Origin: Zea mays | Lineage: Eukaryota; Streptophyta; Magnoliopsida; Poales; Poaceae | Assembly (NCBI RefSeq): GCF_902167145.1 | Contig: NC_050104.1 | Location: forward strand, 106,589,849 to 106,653,848 | Direction: 5' to 3' | Length of the DNA stretch: 64,000 nt | Part shown: positions 33,460 through 44,961 of the stretch, piece after piece | Layout: each line of letters opens with the position of its first letter | How positions within the stretch are numbered: the stretch's first letter is position 1 | Position numbers and translations under genes: made by a program | Notes under the pieces: model-generated | Database searches by the model: none | The model's input: the letters and a program-made list of their open reading frames with translations, nothing else | What the model was told of the DNA's origin: nothing

Positions 33460-34299
33460 TGAAAGCTCTCTTGTGGGTTTTGGTGTTTAGATGACAACCC
33501 AATTAAAGGACTAACAAGTGTGCTAAGTGTTGAACAGGTGCTTTATGTAAAGCTAATATGGTTCAACACAAGTGAACAAGTGTGATGGTCCAAAGACTGA
33601 ACTATTTATAGATAATGGACATCACAAGAAGGATGGGCATTGCTTAAGTGTGACTCGATGTGCATAACTCAGAGACAACCGATCAAGCCAAGGATGGAAG
33701 CAAGAAGAGCTTCGAGGTACCGAGTGCATGGGAGAAAGTCAAGGAGACCAGGAACCCAAGGCCAGGGGTGAAGAAGAAGACTTGCAGAATCAAGGTTGAT
33801 CGAGTTAAGAAAAGTTATGGTGCATCAAGGAACACTACATAAGGACATGACTTACAACCAATGAGGTAACATCTACAATTATGTGGTTTAAGTCATAAGG
33901 CTCAAGATCAAGCTCAAGAAGTGAACAAGGTCACAGAAAGGAGAAGTTGTGTCAAAACCAGAACTGGAAGCAACCCAAAAGAGCTAAGTGCACCTTGATC
34001 TCTAGTTTGGGTTGTTCCTAGTTTGGAGATATTCTATGTGACCTTTGCAGGATGTTGGAGCTCAGAAATGTCCATCTAGATCAAGTCAAGTTGACTTGAT
34101 GATTTATAAGTCCAACATCAATCTCAAACATGTCAAATGCTGAAGAAGTGAAAATCAAAGAGAAGGTATGTTTCTAGACTTAGTACATTGGTTTGTGTGT
34201 ACTAACATATTTGTCTAAGTGTTAGAAACAGAGAAAAGAAGAAAAGAAAGGAGATGCAAAAGGCTTGGCTGTACGCAACCAAGACTCAGCTCAGTCTGG

Positions 34300-34672
34300 C
34301 ACACTGGACTGTCCGGTGGTGCACCGGACAATGTCCGGTGCGCCAGACTGAACTCCGGTGAACAGGCCGCTCTCGGGAGAAGTTTGGCAGCATACGACTA
34401 TAATTCACCGGACTGTCCGGTGGTGCACCGGACTGTCCGGTGAGCCAACGGTCAACTGCCCCAATGGTCGGCAGCGCAATCAGCGGGCGACGCGTGGCCT
34501 GAGCCAACGGTCAGTTGGCACACCGGACTGTCCGGTGCGCACCGGATAGTGTCCGGTGAGCCAAGACGATCGTTGCTCCAACGGTCAGCTGAGCCCGATT
34601 TAGAAGGAGATCGCGCACCTGACAAGCTACAGGACCTGTCCGGTGGTGCACCAGACTGTCCGGTGCGCCACC
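34300..34672. repeat. Cluster of CACCGGACTGTCCGGTG palindromic repeats
   Basis: The 17-base inverted word and variants recur about ten times through the U3 part of the 5' LTR, upstream of the TATA box. The 3' LTR has a similar cluster at 43018-43420 with one more CACCGGACTGTCCGGTGGTG unit near 43157. Confidence 0.85.
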
Positions 34673-34733
34673 CGACAGAAAGCAAATATTGCCTTCCAAA
34701 ATGAATTCTAACGGCTCCTAGGCCCCTTGGGTC

Positions 34734-34740
34734 TATAAAA
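34734..34740 (+). promoter_or_regulatory. TATA box of Sirevirus 5' LTR
   Basis: TCTATAAAAGGGG lies about 1275 bases into the LTR, with the counterpart at 43473-43479 in the 3' LTR. Confidence 0.6.
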
Positions 34741-35388
34741 GGGGACTCCTAGGCGCCTCCATCAAGGACACAAGTGCAGCCAACAATTATATACATCACT
34801 CGGATCGATTCTCTCTCTCACTCTCGTGTATATCTCTCTAGTTTGTGTGAAGGCAAAGTTATAAGCCTTTAGAGAGTGAAGAGGTGCTGCAAAGAGCTAG
34901 AGCAAAGTCTTGAGCGCATCGTTACTCTGCCGAAGTGCTGTCAAGAAGATTGTAAGCAGCCACGACTTTGTTGTAACCCAACTCAACATAGTGGAAGGCT
35001 CTATTTGTCATACTGACAGATCTGAGCAAACGGAGGAAGGAGTTGAAATAGACTCCAAGCCCAGGTGTGGCTAACTCTAACGAGGACTAGGCAAGCATTT
35101 CAGGCTTGGCCGAACCTCGAGATAAATTCTTGCGTCCGTGTGCTTCGCTCTGCATTGTGTGCTGACTCTCTGTCTTACTCACTTTTTATATCTGCACTTC
35201 AACACTTATCTGTGGTACAAGTTGTATTTGAAGTGAAAGGCATTTTGAGACATGATCTTTCATTCCACTGCGATCTGGTTCTTGAGTAGAGTAAGAACTA
35301 AAGTTTTAAAGTGATAATTTTTATTCGCCTATTCACCCCCCCTCTAGGCGACATCCAGATCCTGTTCCCGGGCAAAGGGAACTTTCAA

Positions 35389-35401
35389 TTGGTATCGGAG
35401 C
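35389..35401 (+). other. Primer-binding site of Sirevirus
   Basis: TTGGTATCGGAGC follows the LTR end by one base, complementary to initiator tRNA-Met apart from one position. Confidence 0.85.
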
Positions 35402-35435
35402 TAGGCCTCTCAAGTGTGGGCTTAGCCGTCCGGAG

Positions 35436-37298
35436 ATGATGATGTCGTCACAAGAGGTAACTGTAGAACTTCTTCTAGGCGATGGCTCTAATTATAAATC
35501 TTGGTCTGTCTCTATTTATAATGCCTTCATGCATGTTGATCTTGATTTGAGACAAATCTTTAGTAGAAGTATTTTTCCCTCCAATTTTAGTCAAAATCCT
35601 TCTAATGATGAACTAAGATGTCTGTCTCTCAATCACCATGCTTGCAACATCTTAGTTGACTCACTTTCTAGAAGTGCCTATTTTGCAATCATGAGTAGTG
35701 ATAGTGATTTATTTGTTGATGCTCATGATCTATGGACCAAAATTAAGTTAAAATTTTTTAAGTCCATATGCACTGCTTCTGCTCCCTCTATTGCTGGTAG
35801 TACTAACTTGTCCAAGGGAGAAGAACGAGAGAGATGGACACCAAGCGATGGATCCACCTCACCGACAGGTTCATCTCCCACTTGTTATACATGTCTTGTT
35901 GCTAACGATGAGAATGGAGATGAAAGCAATCATGAGGAGGAATATGAGGATGAAGAGTCTACATCATCACAAGGTACATTTTCCTATTTTGCTTCCACTG
36001 ACAATAGTGACAGGGAAAATGAGATCGACGATGTAGAAGAAGAGGAGATTCGTCATTTCTACACCCATCTCAACAAAGAAGACAAAGCGCTCTTGGTTAA
36101 GATGTTGAGAAGGAACAAGGAACAAGGCGAGATGCTTCTCAGGCTCGAGGAGACTCTCATCAAAACCAACGACAGCCTGGAGAAGATGACCAAAGAACAT
36201 GAGGAGCTAAAGTGCTCTCATGATGATTTGGTCCAACGGTATGATTCAATTTTAATTGAGCAAAGAAATAATGATGATGTTTTATCTAATGTTTATCAAC
36301 TTAAAACTGAAAATTCTATGCTTAGGAGTCAAGTAGAAATGATAAATTTAGAAAAACTTGCTCTAGGTGAAAAGTATGATATGTTGTCATATTCTCATAG
36401 TAAACTAGTTGATGACCATATCATGCTTGATGTTGCTCATGAGGTTGTAATTACAAACTTAAATTCATGTGAACCTCATTCTTGCACAAGTGCACATTTG
36501 GATAATATATCACCATGTGCTAACCCCTGTCGCTCAAAAGGAAGCGAATGTTTGAATGAGCAACAAGTTGTAGGGTCAAAAAGGAAATTGCTTGGAAACA
36601 AGAAACAAAGACAATTAAGGAGAAGATGCCTTGCTCGACTTCCTCAAGATATCTACGAACACGTGGTGAAGAAGCTTGAGGAAGGAGAAATCGCAGCAAG
36701 GGTCAAACTCCTTGAGAAAGATGTTCCTAAAGCAATAAGTGAAGCAATCAACAAGAGACAAGAAAAAGGTAATGATTCAATTAGTCATGTTATTTGCACT
36801 AATAATCTCTCTATGTCATCCAAAAGCAAAAAGAGAAGAGGAAAAAGGAGGTGCTTCAAGTGCAAGAGATTAGGTCACCTCATTGCTTCTTGTCCGTACA
36901 AAGACAAGGATGAAGGGATAAGGAGATGTTTTGGATGCAATGAAAAGGACCACATGATCACCTCATGTCCGGTCATAAAGAATCAAGGACATGCACCCTC
37001 CAAGATGACCCTCACCAAGGAAAATGATAAAAAGCAAGCGTCATGTCGGGTTGAGCGACGTTTCTGCTATATGTGTGGTGAGCATGGTCATCCACCTGAG
37101 GTATGTAATAAAGGTAAGGTTCCTAAGCAAGTAAATTTGTCTCAATCTTATTTGCTTAGAAGACCCAAACCATACACTTGTGCTAGATCAGTAATGAGAT
37201 CACCTAGAACTAGCACAATTGCTATTTGGATACCAAAGGCTCTTTTGGATGATCGTTATGGACCCATCCCGAGATGGGTACCAAACTGTGCCAACTAA
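35436..37298 (+). CDS. Sirevirus Gag-like protein with three CCHC zinc knuckles
   Basis: A 620-residue uninterrupted frame starts 35 bases after the primer-binding site. Residues 1-110 resemble the start of the copia Gag domain (LLLGDGSNYKSWSVSIYNAF, LWTKIKLKFF). An acidic serine-rich stretch follows (140-210). Residues about 210-370 are a predicted coiled coil. Three knuckles follow: CFKCKRLGHLIASC, CFGCNEKDHMITSC and CYMCGEHGHPPEVC. The middle of the normal Gag domain is missing, so this is a rearranged Gag. It ends with AIWIPKALLDDRYGPIPRWVPN, the segment that usually precedes protease, then a stop. No pol follows. The open frame in an element with about 2 percent LTR divergence suggests it may still be made. 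Confidence 0.85.
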   Translation: MMMSSQEVTVELLLGDGSNYKSWSVSIYNAFMHVDLDLRQIFSRSIFPSNFSQNPSNDELRCLSLNHHACNILVDSLSRSAYFAIMSSDSDLFVDAHDLWTKIKLKFFKSICTASAPSIAGSTNLSKGEERERWTPSDGSTSPTGSSPTCYTCLVANDENGDESNHEEEYEDEESTSSQGTFSYFASTDNSDRENEIDDVEEEEIRHFYTHLNKEDKALLVKMLRRNKEQGEMLLRLEETLIKTNDSLEKMTKEHEELKCSHDDLVQRYDSILIEQRNNDDVLSNVYQLKTENSMLRSQVEMINLEKLALGEKYDMLSYSHSKLVDDHIMLDVAHEVVITNLNSCEPHSCTSAHLDNISPCANPCRSKGSECLNEQQVVGSKRKLLGNKKQRQLRRRCLARLPQDIYEHVVKKLEEGEIAARVKLLEKDVPKAISEAINKRQEKGNDSISHVICTNNLSMSSKSKKRRGKRRCFKCKRLGHLIASCPYKDKDEGIRRCFGCNEKDHMITSCPVIKNQGHAPSKMTLTKENDKKQASCRVERRFCYMCGEHGHPPEVCNKGKVPKQVNLSQSYLLRRPKPYTCARSVMRSPRTSTIAIWIPKALLDDRYGPIPRWVPNCAN

Positions 37299-38963
37299 AC
37301 CATGCAGGTGCCTCGAGATGGACTGGAGACCATGAGAGAGCTTAAGATGGTTAATTCAAACTCTATGCTTAAGTTGTTGATTTTTATTGTCTATTCATTG
37401 ACCCAAGGTTGAATGATTGTGCAATTCTAATACCATGTTCATCTCAAGTTAAATAAGTTGTAGAGGTCTTGAATCATTATTGGTGAATCAAGCAAAGGAC
37501 CTTGATGAGAATATGCAACTTGCTCTCCAAAGGACGGTACCCGGGTATCTTAAGTACATTATTGCAAATCAGTATTGCTCCTAAGTTGGTTTGTTGTGCT
37601 ACCTATCCTTGGAGTAGTTATGCTTTTGAGATTGCCTGTGTTATCAATGGTTAATAATGATGCTTGCTTAATCATGACTATGTGTTCTATATGTCATATC
37701 TTTTGAATCTTTCAATGGTAGCTTCTCAATCGATATATTCACTATGATTAACTCTTTTTGTGTTAATGGATAAACCTGTATCCTTTTGTAAGACATGCTA
37801 TTGTATTTAATGATTAACCTATGTGCAAGCATGACATCTTGGTTAGTCCATGTTCGCATAATTACCCAATTTTGATACTGTGTGTATACCAAATCCATGT
37901 TGTGCCACTAATGCACCTTCTTGAGTTATAAGGTGCATGAGCAAAAGGAGTCCTAAATTGGTGACAACAGGTGCTCTCACTCTACACTACCTAAAAGAAT
38001 GGATCTCATGGTATTCAGGTAAAAGGCAAAGGTATGAAGAATGGAACTATGCAATCTCATATATTGAAGTTCCATTGATTGTGATCATAGCTATGTTCTT
38101 GCCTCTGAATTGGTAGTAACTTGGCTTAGGTTCTCCTTACTTTAAAATGTTGTTTCTTTTGGTGTACCTAAGGAATCTTCTTAATCATGGTGTACTTAGA
38201 CATTGCGCTTTATATGCATGATCTTGTCATTTTCAATTGGTATATGTGGTGCAATGATTATCATGTATGAAGCATGCCTAGGTTGATTGTAAAATGTTAT
38301 ACTCCTTGAGGCATGCATTGTTGTATTAAGTCAACTATTCAATTGGTATCTCTTTGTGATGAAATTGATAGAGTATGCCTTGACCAATATATGTTGTGAT
38401 CCTCTCTAGTTCTGAGGAAGCTAGAATGTGCAAAGTGCAAGTCATTCAAATACTTGATGCACAACTTTAGGGGGAGCACACATAACTTGTGTCTTTTGAG
38501 ACTAATTGTTGCTTGAGTGATCCTGTATAGTCTCAAGGTGGAAAAGGGAAGATGAGCAAGAAATGGAGCAATCAGGACTTGGGTACCTCCACAAGTCGAG
38601 TAATTGGTATCTAAAGTTGTAAGTAATTACGTATTTAAAGGTTGCTCATGCTCTATAATAGTTGGTAATCCTAGATGCTTATCTTTAAATATCATGGAGC
38701 TATGACAGTGATGATTTTTCAATTGGTAGCCTTGGTAGTGTGCTTCAATCGGTATCTTTTGGTAATCACTAGAATAGAAGCTTCATCTTGTGCCACAATA
38801 CTATAACTTGTTCTAAGTTTTGTATCTTAGCAACAAGAAAAGGTTAGGATAAAGGATCAGGCATAAGTGTAAAGGAGCTCCCTAGAGATAAAACTTTCAA
38901 GATGGAAATCTTGAATTGATGACAAAAGGAACTCCGCCGACTTAGATAGAAAGTACACCTTAA
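37299..38963 (+). other. Sirevirus internal region without pol
   Basis: AT-rich sequence with scattered polypurine words (for example 38468-38480, TTTAGGGGGAGCACA) and many short TTGGTA words. No protease, integrase or RT motif can be read in any frame. Confidence 0.6.
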
Positions 38964-39599
38964 GGCCCCGTTCGGCTGTTTGGGAATTTTTTCCATTCTG
39001 GTTTATTTCCTCACATGGATTGGGTGAATCCAAACCTTTCACCCAATCCTTTGTGGAATTAAATCCTAAAACCAATCAATCAATATTTGTTCGTTTATTC
39101 CCTATGGATTATTTACCAAAACCCAAACAACTATGTTTCTTCGTTTACTCCATGTGGATTAAACACCAAACTCAAAAACCAACACAAGCCAATAAAAAAC
39201 ACAATTTTTGATCCAGGTTTATGAAAGATAGAATGATATGTTCGTAGGCATGCACACATTGAATGCTCTATGAAACACATTTTTTTTCTTTCACAAACCT
39301 ATACAGCATATCACTCTCTCTAAAATTTAAGCATGCATGTAATATGATTCTCAGTACATATCTCTTTTTCAAAATAAACATACAGATCAATTAAAAAACA
39401 CAGAATAACATAATTCAGCATCCAGTGATCAAATATTTCTGGAACGGTAACATGTTGTCTTCAAATGGTACCAACATCAAACCTAAAGATGCATCAACTA
39501 TTAGGACATGACTTGACTTTCTCATCCTTGGACCCTAGAACAAAATTAGGCAAATGAGATCAGTGCATAGATTATTTCAGACAGGTGATCTGACTTTGA

Positions 39600-39885
39600 A
39601 TGACACTAATGTAATCAGTGCATAGATGACTTTGAAAATGTAAAGTTCCATTCTAAATGATACCCTACAATTCTTAATATGTCCTTCAAGTAGCTCTCGG
39701 ACCTTTTCCTTCCCGGTCATCGCTGATGTATGCCTCAATTTCTTTTTACTATGTACAAGATAGCCCAAGAGATATAGGGAAGGGAGAATCAAAAGGAAGA
39801 GGTCATCATCATCCTCCTCCTTCCTCCTAATGTGATCTCTATTGCTCATGTCCATAGCAAAATTAAAAATAGCATCAAGAGACAA
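39600..39885 (-). pseudogene. Truncated Harbinger transposase N-terminus
   Basis: The minus-strand frame reads MSLDAIFNFAMDMSNRDHIR, an acidic stretch, a hydrophobic stretch, then SAMTGKEKVRELLEGHIKNC and RVSFRMELYIFKVI. The last block matches the region ahead of the DDE domain in plant HARBI1-like transposases, where ...LNGHxxRCxxxFRM... is usual. No DDE catalytic part follows, so it cannot act alone. Confidence 0.6.
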
Positions 39886-40036
39886 GGAAAACTAATTACT
39901 AAAGCTAGTTAAGCAGTTCATATAATTTAATTTCTTCATGTTTTGGCTGGTACCTTGAAAAAATTGATCAGACACTAACACCTAGGATGGAGACGCTCGT
40001 CTTCGCTGACTCTTACTGGAGCAGGGACAATCTGAA

Positions 40037-40100
40037 AATAAATAAATTAGATTTAGTTTGACAATATTATAAATAAATTAGATTTAGTTTGACAATATTA
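40037..40100. repeat. Tandem duplication of about 33 bp
   Basis: AATAAATTAGATTTAGTTTG followed by ACAATATTA occurs twice in a row inside the Harbinger-like element. Confidence 0.85.
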
Positions 40101-40555
40101 CTAGAGCAGGAAAAGATGACTGCAAGAACCTGACAGGAAGGAGAACAATGGTGATCTAATTCATAAAGACATCACTAAAGTTCACTTGTACTGTGAAAAG
40201 AGCATATAAAAAGACACGAAAAGAAAGAAGGAAAAAACAAAATTAGGTTAGCGCCACGACCCTGCGGTCCAAAACCAGAGCAATCAACCATGCAACTGGA
40301 CAGAAAAAGACACGAAGCTACAACTTCAGGCTTATTATGTTGATTCACCTTCTGTTTTTTAACAACGAAAGACGTTCAACCAAATAGTGGTAACATCCTA
40401 CTGCTACGCAGAAATACTCATCTAATATATCTCAAGCATCCAGAGAACGCTTGATTTCTGAGTTTTACTATCAGGCAAATAGAAGGTCTTTTTTCTATCT
40501 GACAAACGGACACTCAGACCGGAGCAAACAAGCCGTGAGCGAAGAAGCAGGCTAC

Positions 40556-40797
40556 GGGCGGAGCTGGAGAGGAGAGCTGGAATGGCGGCGGCCGGTGACG
40601 GAGAAGCAGGCTGCGGCAGTGGAGTCGGCGTGCGAGCGACTCGACGAGGCTACGAGCGACGTTAGAGAAAAAGACTAGTAGACTGACGGGCAGAGCTGGA
40701 GAGGAGAACTGGAATGGCGGCGGCCGGCGACAGAGAAGCAGGCTGCGGAAGTGGAGTCGACATGCCAGCGACGTTAGAGAAAAAGACTAGTAGACTA
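40556..40797. repeat. Tandem duplication of about 130 bp
   Basis: GGAGCTGGAGAGGAGA...GAATGGCGGCGGCCGG...GAAGCAGGCTGCGG...GTTAGAGAAAAAGACTAGTAG occurs twice (about 40556-40684 and 40690-40797) with a few differences and a short deletion in the second copy. Confidence 0.8.
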
Positions 40798-40862
40798 CGG
40801 CAAGGTATGGCGAGAGCCATAGAAGGTCATACCGGCGCTCCGCCGCAGCTCTCCAACCCGCC

Positions 40863-41030
40863 GGAAGGTCCCATGCAGACTCGTCGCCAAGACAGTGCTG
40901 TCCCGAGACATCCGCCTGTTCCGCTGTGCGCTGCCATCGCTCGGCCTCCCCGTCGGCAAGCACATCTTCATGTATGGCCGGATCTGCCCACTTCTGCCTC
41001 CTGGTGAAGGTACCAAACGGATCTACCCAC
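40863..41030 (+). pseudogene. Captured nitrate reductase fragment (start of FAD domain)
   Basis: The plus strand reads [25 protein letters not shown] then [13 protein letters not shown]. This is the entry to the FAD-binding domain of plant NADH nitrate reductase, where four residues between ALPS and [10 protein letters not shown] are deleted. A little downstream, in another frame, AHFCLLVKV resembles the later GHFDLLIKV block, so an internal deletion joins two parts of the same domain. It cannot be functional. A cytochrome b5 reductase origin is less likely because the [10 protein letters not shown] wording is nitrate-reductase-like. Confidence 0.7.
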
Positions 41031-41470
41031 TTCGACCTCTTTGAAGCAACAAAGACAGGGAGAGAGAGGTGGAGAGTAGATCTATCCAACCAAAGAGAAG
41101 CTTGCCGGAGTAGAGCTTGTCAGTGTCTCGCTTGTGCCGTCGCCGTCGCTCGCTCACTCGCTTCCAGGGTTTTTTCCAGACCATACGACTCCTGGATCCG
41201 ATCCAGAACCTCCTCAAGTCAAAAAAAAATCCAAACCCATGGGCTAGAATTCCAATGGGCTTAAACGAACACGAAAAGAAATAGGATCCTGGATTTTTCT
41301 TGGGCCTGGATTTTAACGTGGATTGGTTCCCATTCCAGGCTCAACCTGGTCTGGTTGGGCACAACCGAATGAGGCCTAACATGGTAAAGGTACAAAAGGA
41401 GGTATTGACCTTTTTGCGTATTTGTACCTTAATTTTTCTCCAATGCTTGTATTGCATATGTTTAATGTGT

Positions 41471-42178
41471 AAGGGGGAGTAATGTTAGTGTGTTGCATTT
41501 TCCCTGCTTAACACCCTGCTGTCCCTTGACATCATCCTATGTTCTTGCTTGAATATGGTTTTGGTGTTTAATGTCAAAGGGGGAGAATTTGTGCATTAAA
41601 GCTTACCTCGACCTGAGAGGACAACTTATCTTAAGGGTGAAGATTATTTTTTGTGTGCTAAAGGACTCAAAGGGGTTTCCTTGAGTTCCCTTGATCTTAA
41701 AGAAAAATGTGTCAGTTTGTTGGTAATTCTTATCATATGCTTCTTGTTGTATTATATGTTGATAATGCAAGTTTAGTGCTTCCGTTCAGATAAATCAATT
41801 AGTAGCTACTTTGTTTATCATGTAATAGATATTCATGGGGTTATGGTGATTTAAATTTGTTTTAAATTGGTATCCTAATTGTGAATAGTGGGCTGATATT
41901 CCTGTGGTATATTCACTCAATTGATTGGTGTGTAACTCTGATTCTGTGCATGTGTTTTAATTATCGACAATGCATCCCACAGGTGCTAAGGTGTAGTAAT
42001 GCTTCGAATTAGCCTAAGCATGTGCAATTTGGCATATAAGGCCAAAGTTAAGATTTTAAATATAAGCACATATTTAGGGGGAGCATTCTATAAACTTAGA
42101 ATTCAAAACTTGTGCTTTAAATTTCTCTCTTATGTAAGCTTTAATTGTGTTGCCATCAATCACCAAAAAGGGGGAGAT
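41471..42178 (+). other. Multiple polypurine tracts before the Sirevirus 3' LTR
   Basis: AAGGGGGAGTAA (41471), CAAAGGGGGAGAATT (41575), TTTAGGGGGAGCATT (42073) and AAAAAGGGGGAGAT (42165-42178) all occur, the last touching the LTR. Repeated polypurine tracts are a known Sirevirus trait. Confidence 0.8.
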
Positions 42179-44123
42179 TGAAAGCTCTCTTGTGGGTTTT
42201 GGTGTTTAGATGACAACCCAATTAAAGGACTAACAAGTGTGCTAAGTGTTGAACAGGTGCTTTATGTAAAGCTAATATGGTTCAACACAAGTGAACAAGT
42301 GTGATGGTCCAAAGACTGAACTATTTATAGATAATGGACATCATAAGAAGGATGGGCATTGCTTAAGTGTGACTCGATGTGCATAACTCAGAGACAACCG
42401 ATCAAGCCAAGGATGGAAGCAAGAAGAGCTTCGAGGTACTGAGTGCATGGGAGAAAGTCAAGGAGACCAGGAACCCAAGGCCAGGGGTGAAGAAGAAGAC
42501 TTGTGGAATCAAGGTTGATCGAGTTAAGAAAAGTTATGGTGCATCAAGGAACACTACATAAGGACATGACTTACAACCAATGAGGTAACATCTACAATTA
42601 TGTGGTTTAAGTCATAAGGCTCAAGATCAAGCTCAAGAAGTGAACAAGGTCACTGAAAGGAGAAGCTGTGTCAAAACCAGAACTGGAAGCAGCCCAAAAG
42701 AGCTAAGTGCACCTTGATCTCTAGTTTGGGTTGTTCCTAGTTTGGAGATATTCTATGTGACCTTTGTAGGATGTTGGAGCTCAGAAATTTCAATCTAGAT
42801 CAAGTCAAGTTGACTTGATGATTTATAAGTCCAACATCAATCTCAAACATGCAAAATGCTGAAGAAGTGAAAATCAAAGAGAAGGTATGTTTCTAGACTT
42901 AGTACATTGGTTTGTGTGTACTAATTTATTTGTCTAAGTGTTAGAAATAGAGAAAAGAAGAAAAGAAAGGAGATGCAAAAGGCTTGGCTGTACGCAACCA
43001 AGACTCAGCTCAGTCCGGCACACCGGACTGTCCGGTGGTGCACCGGACAGTGTCCGGTGCGCCAGACTGAACTCCGGTGAACAAGCCGCTCTTGGGAGAA
43101 GTTTGGCAGAGTACGACTATAATTCACCGGACTGTCCGGTGGTGCACCGGACTGTCCGGTGGTGCACCGGACTGTCTGGTGAGCCAACGGTCAACTGCCC
43201 CAACGGTCGGCAGCGCAATCAGCGGACGACGCGTGGCCTGAGCCAACGGTCAGTTGGCACACCAGACTGTCCGGTGCGCACCGGACAGTGTCCGGTGAGC
43301 CAAGACGATCGTTGCTCCAACGGTCAGCTGAGCCCGATTTGGAAGGAGATCGCGCACCGGACAAGCTACAGGACATGTCCGGTGGTGCACCGGACTGTCC
43401 GGTGCGCCACCCGACAGAAAGCAAATATTGCCTTCCAAAATGAATTCCAACGGCTCCTAGGCCCCTTGGGTCTATAAAAGGGACTCCTAGGCGCCTCCAG
43501 CAAGGACACAAGTGCAGCCAACAATTATATACATCACTCGGATCGATTCTCTCTCTCACTCTCGTGTATATCTCTCTAGTTTGTGTGAAGGCAAAGTTAT
43601 AAGCCTTTAGAGAGTGAAGAGGTGCTGCAAAGAGCTAGAGCAAAGTCTTGAGCGCATCGTTACTCTGCCGGAGTGCTGCCAAGAAGATTGTAAGCAACCG
43701 CGGCTTTGTTGTAACCCAACTCAACATAGTGGAAGGCTCTATCTGTCATACTGACAGATCTGAGCAAACGGAGGAAGGAGTTGAAATAGACTCCAAGCCC
43801 AGGTGTGGCTAACTCCAACGAGGACTAGGCAAGCATTTCAGGCTTGCCCGAACCTCGGGATAAATTCTTGCGTCCGTGTGCTTCGCTCTGCATTGTGTGC
43901 TGACTCTCTGTCTTACTCACTTTTTATATCTGCACTTCAACACTTATCTGTGGTACAAGTTGTATTTGAAGTGAAAGGCATTTTGAGACATGATCTTTCA
44001 TTCCACTGCGATCTGGTTCTTGAGTAGAGTAAGAACTAAAGTTTTAAAGTGATAATTTTTATTCGCCTATTCACCCCCTCTAGGCGACATCCAGATCCTG
44101 TTCCCGAGCAAAGGGAACTTTCA
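42179..44123 (+). repeat. 3' LTR of Sirevirus, 1945 bp
   Basis: It matches 33460-35387 with about twenty substitutions in the first thousand bases and an extra CCGGTGGTGCACCGGACTG unit. It ends GGAACTTTCA at 44123 with TAAAT following. Confidence 0.9.
43473..43479 (+). promoter_or_regulatory. TATA box of Sirevirus 3' LTR
   Basis: TCTATAAAAGGGA, the counterpart of the box at 34734. Confidence 0.55.
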
Positions 44124-44128
44124 TAAAT

Positions 44129-44808
44129 GACATCCAAGGAGCTCTCACTGTGGAAGTCCTTGCTGATTATCTTGATCTTTGGGATGCTATTCTCACAGTA
44201 AATATAAATCCATATAGAGAGGACACACACATTTTTAAGCTTGCTCATAACGGCAAATACTCTGCCAAAGTAGCCTACGGGAATTTATTCATTGGGTTAA
44301 CATATTTTGAGCATTGTGATAGGGTTTGGCACTCTTGGTCCCCCCAAATGCAAATTTTTCCTATGGCTTGTGACGCTGCAGAGATGTTGGACAGCTGATA
44401 GACTTCAGAGGAGGGGGATTGATCACCCTGATCAGTGCCCTCTTTGTGACCAGGAAATAGAAACCATTGACCATCTCCTCGTGGGTTGTGTGTTTGCAAG
44501 AAATTACTGGTTCAAGCTGCTGAGCAAGGTTAACCTCCATAATTTCACTCCTCATGTCTATGAAGAGAATACTATGCTCTGGTGGAAAAGATGTAGTGAT
44601 CAGTTGCATGGAATTGCTGGAAAAGGGCTAAACTCGCTTATCAGTCTCGACCTCTGGATATTGTGGAACCATCGAAACGCCTGTGTTTTTAAAGGTCTTT
44701 CTCCCTGTCTTAATTCAGCCATCAAGAGGACCGAGCAGGAGAGGGATCTGTGGGTGTTAGGAGGGGCTACAAACTTAGATCTCCTAACAGCCCCAATCCC
44801 AAGTCTTT
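44129..44808 (+). pseudogene. LINE ORF2 C-terminal region (zf-RVT domain)
   Basis: The target duplication of the Sirevirus ends at 44128 and the LINE resumes. It reads NGKYSAKVAYGNLF, then in a second frame WSPQMQIF / PPKCKFFLWLVTLQRCWTAD, RLQRRGIDHPDQCPLCDQEI, ETIDHLLVGCVFARNYWF and WILWNHRNACVF. This is the zinc-binding RVT-associated domain (CPLC...H..C) of plant LINE ORF2. It ends at a TAG near 44808, then about 160 bases of 3' UTR and an A-tail. Confidence 0.85.
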
Positions 44809-44961
44809 AGATCAAAGTAGTTTCTGGTTCCTTTTATTTATGGATGTATTTTTGTTTCTTTGTTTTTGACCACCGTAATGGGGGGTCTTCTTGTACTGAT
44901 CCATTTTGGATCCTTTTTTCCTTCCTTCTTAATGAAAAGATGCGCATGTCTCTTACGCGCT

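Larger units (their letters stand above)
33460..35387 (+). repeat. 5' LTR of Sirevirus, 1928 bp
   Basis: TG...CA ends. It contains many short CACCGGACTGTCCGGTG words (34300-34670), an imperfect palindromic repeat, and ends with the GGCGAC...GGGAACTTTCA edge typical of maize-type copia LTRs. Confidence 0.9.
38964..41376. mobile_element. PIF/Harbinger-like DNA transposon, non-autonomous, 2413 bp
   Basis: Flanked by TAA on both sides (38961-38963 and 41377-41379). The left end GGCCCCGTTCGGCTGT and the reverse complement of the right end GGCCTCATTCGGTTGT match at 13 of 16. The three-base TAA duplication and GGCC ends fit PIF/Harbinger. It contains a minus-strand N-terminal transposase piece and a plus-strand nitrate reductase fragment. 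It sits inside the Sirevirus, so it arrived after it. Confidence 0.75.
33460..44123 (+). mobile_element. Sirevirus-type copia element, non-autonomous (gag only)
   Basis: Two LTRs start TGAAAGCTCTC and end GGAACTTTCA, flanked by TAAAT on both sides (33455-33459 and 44124-44128). A primer-binding site follows the 5' LTR and several polypurine tracts precede the 3' LTR, a Sirevirus hallmark. The only long frame is gag; protease, integrase, RT and RNase H are absent. The LTRs differ by about 2 percent in the part compared, plus one extra repeat unit in the 3' copy. A Harbinger-like element is nested at 38964-41376. Confidence 0.88.

Noticed and set aside
34219..34549. Short proteins with SVWHTGLSGGAPDNV wording in the Sirevirus LTR
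   Set aside because: They translate the CACCGGACTGTCCGGTG repeats; the other LTR gives altered versions with no sign of conservation.
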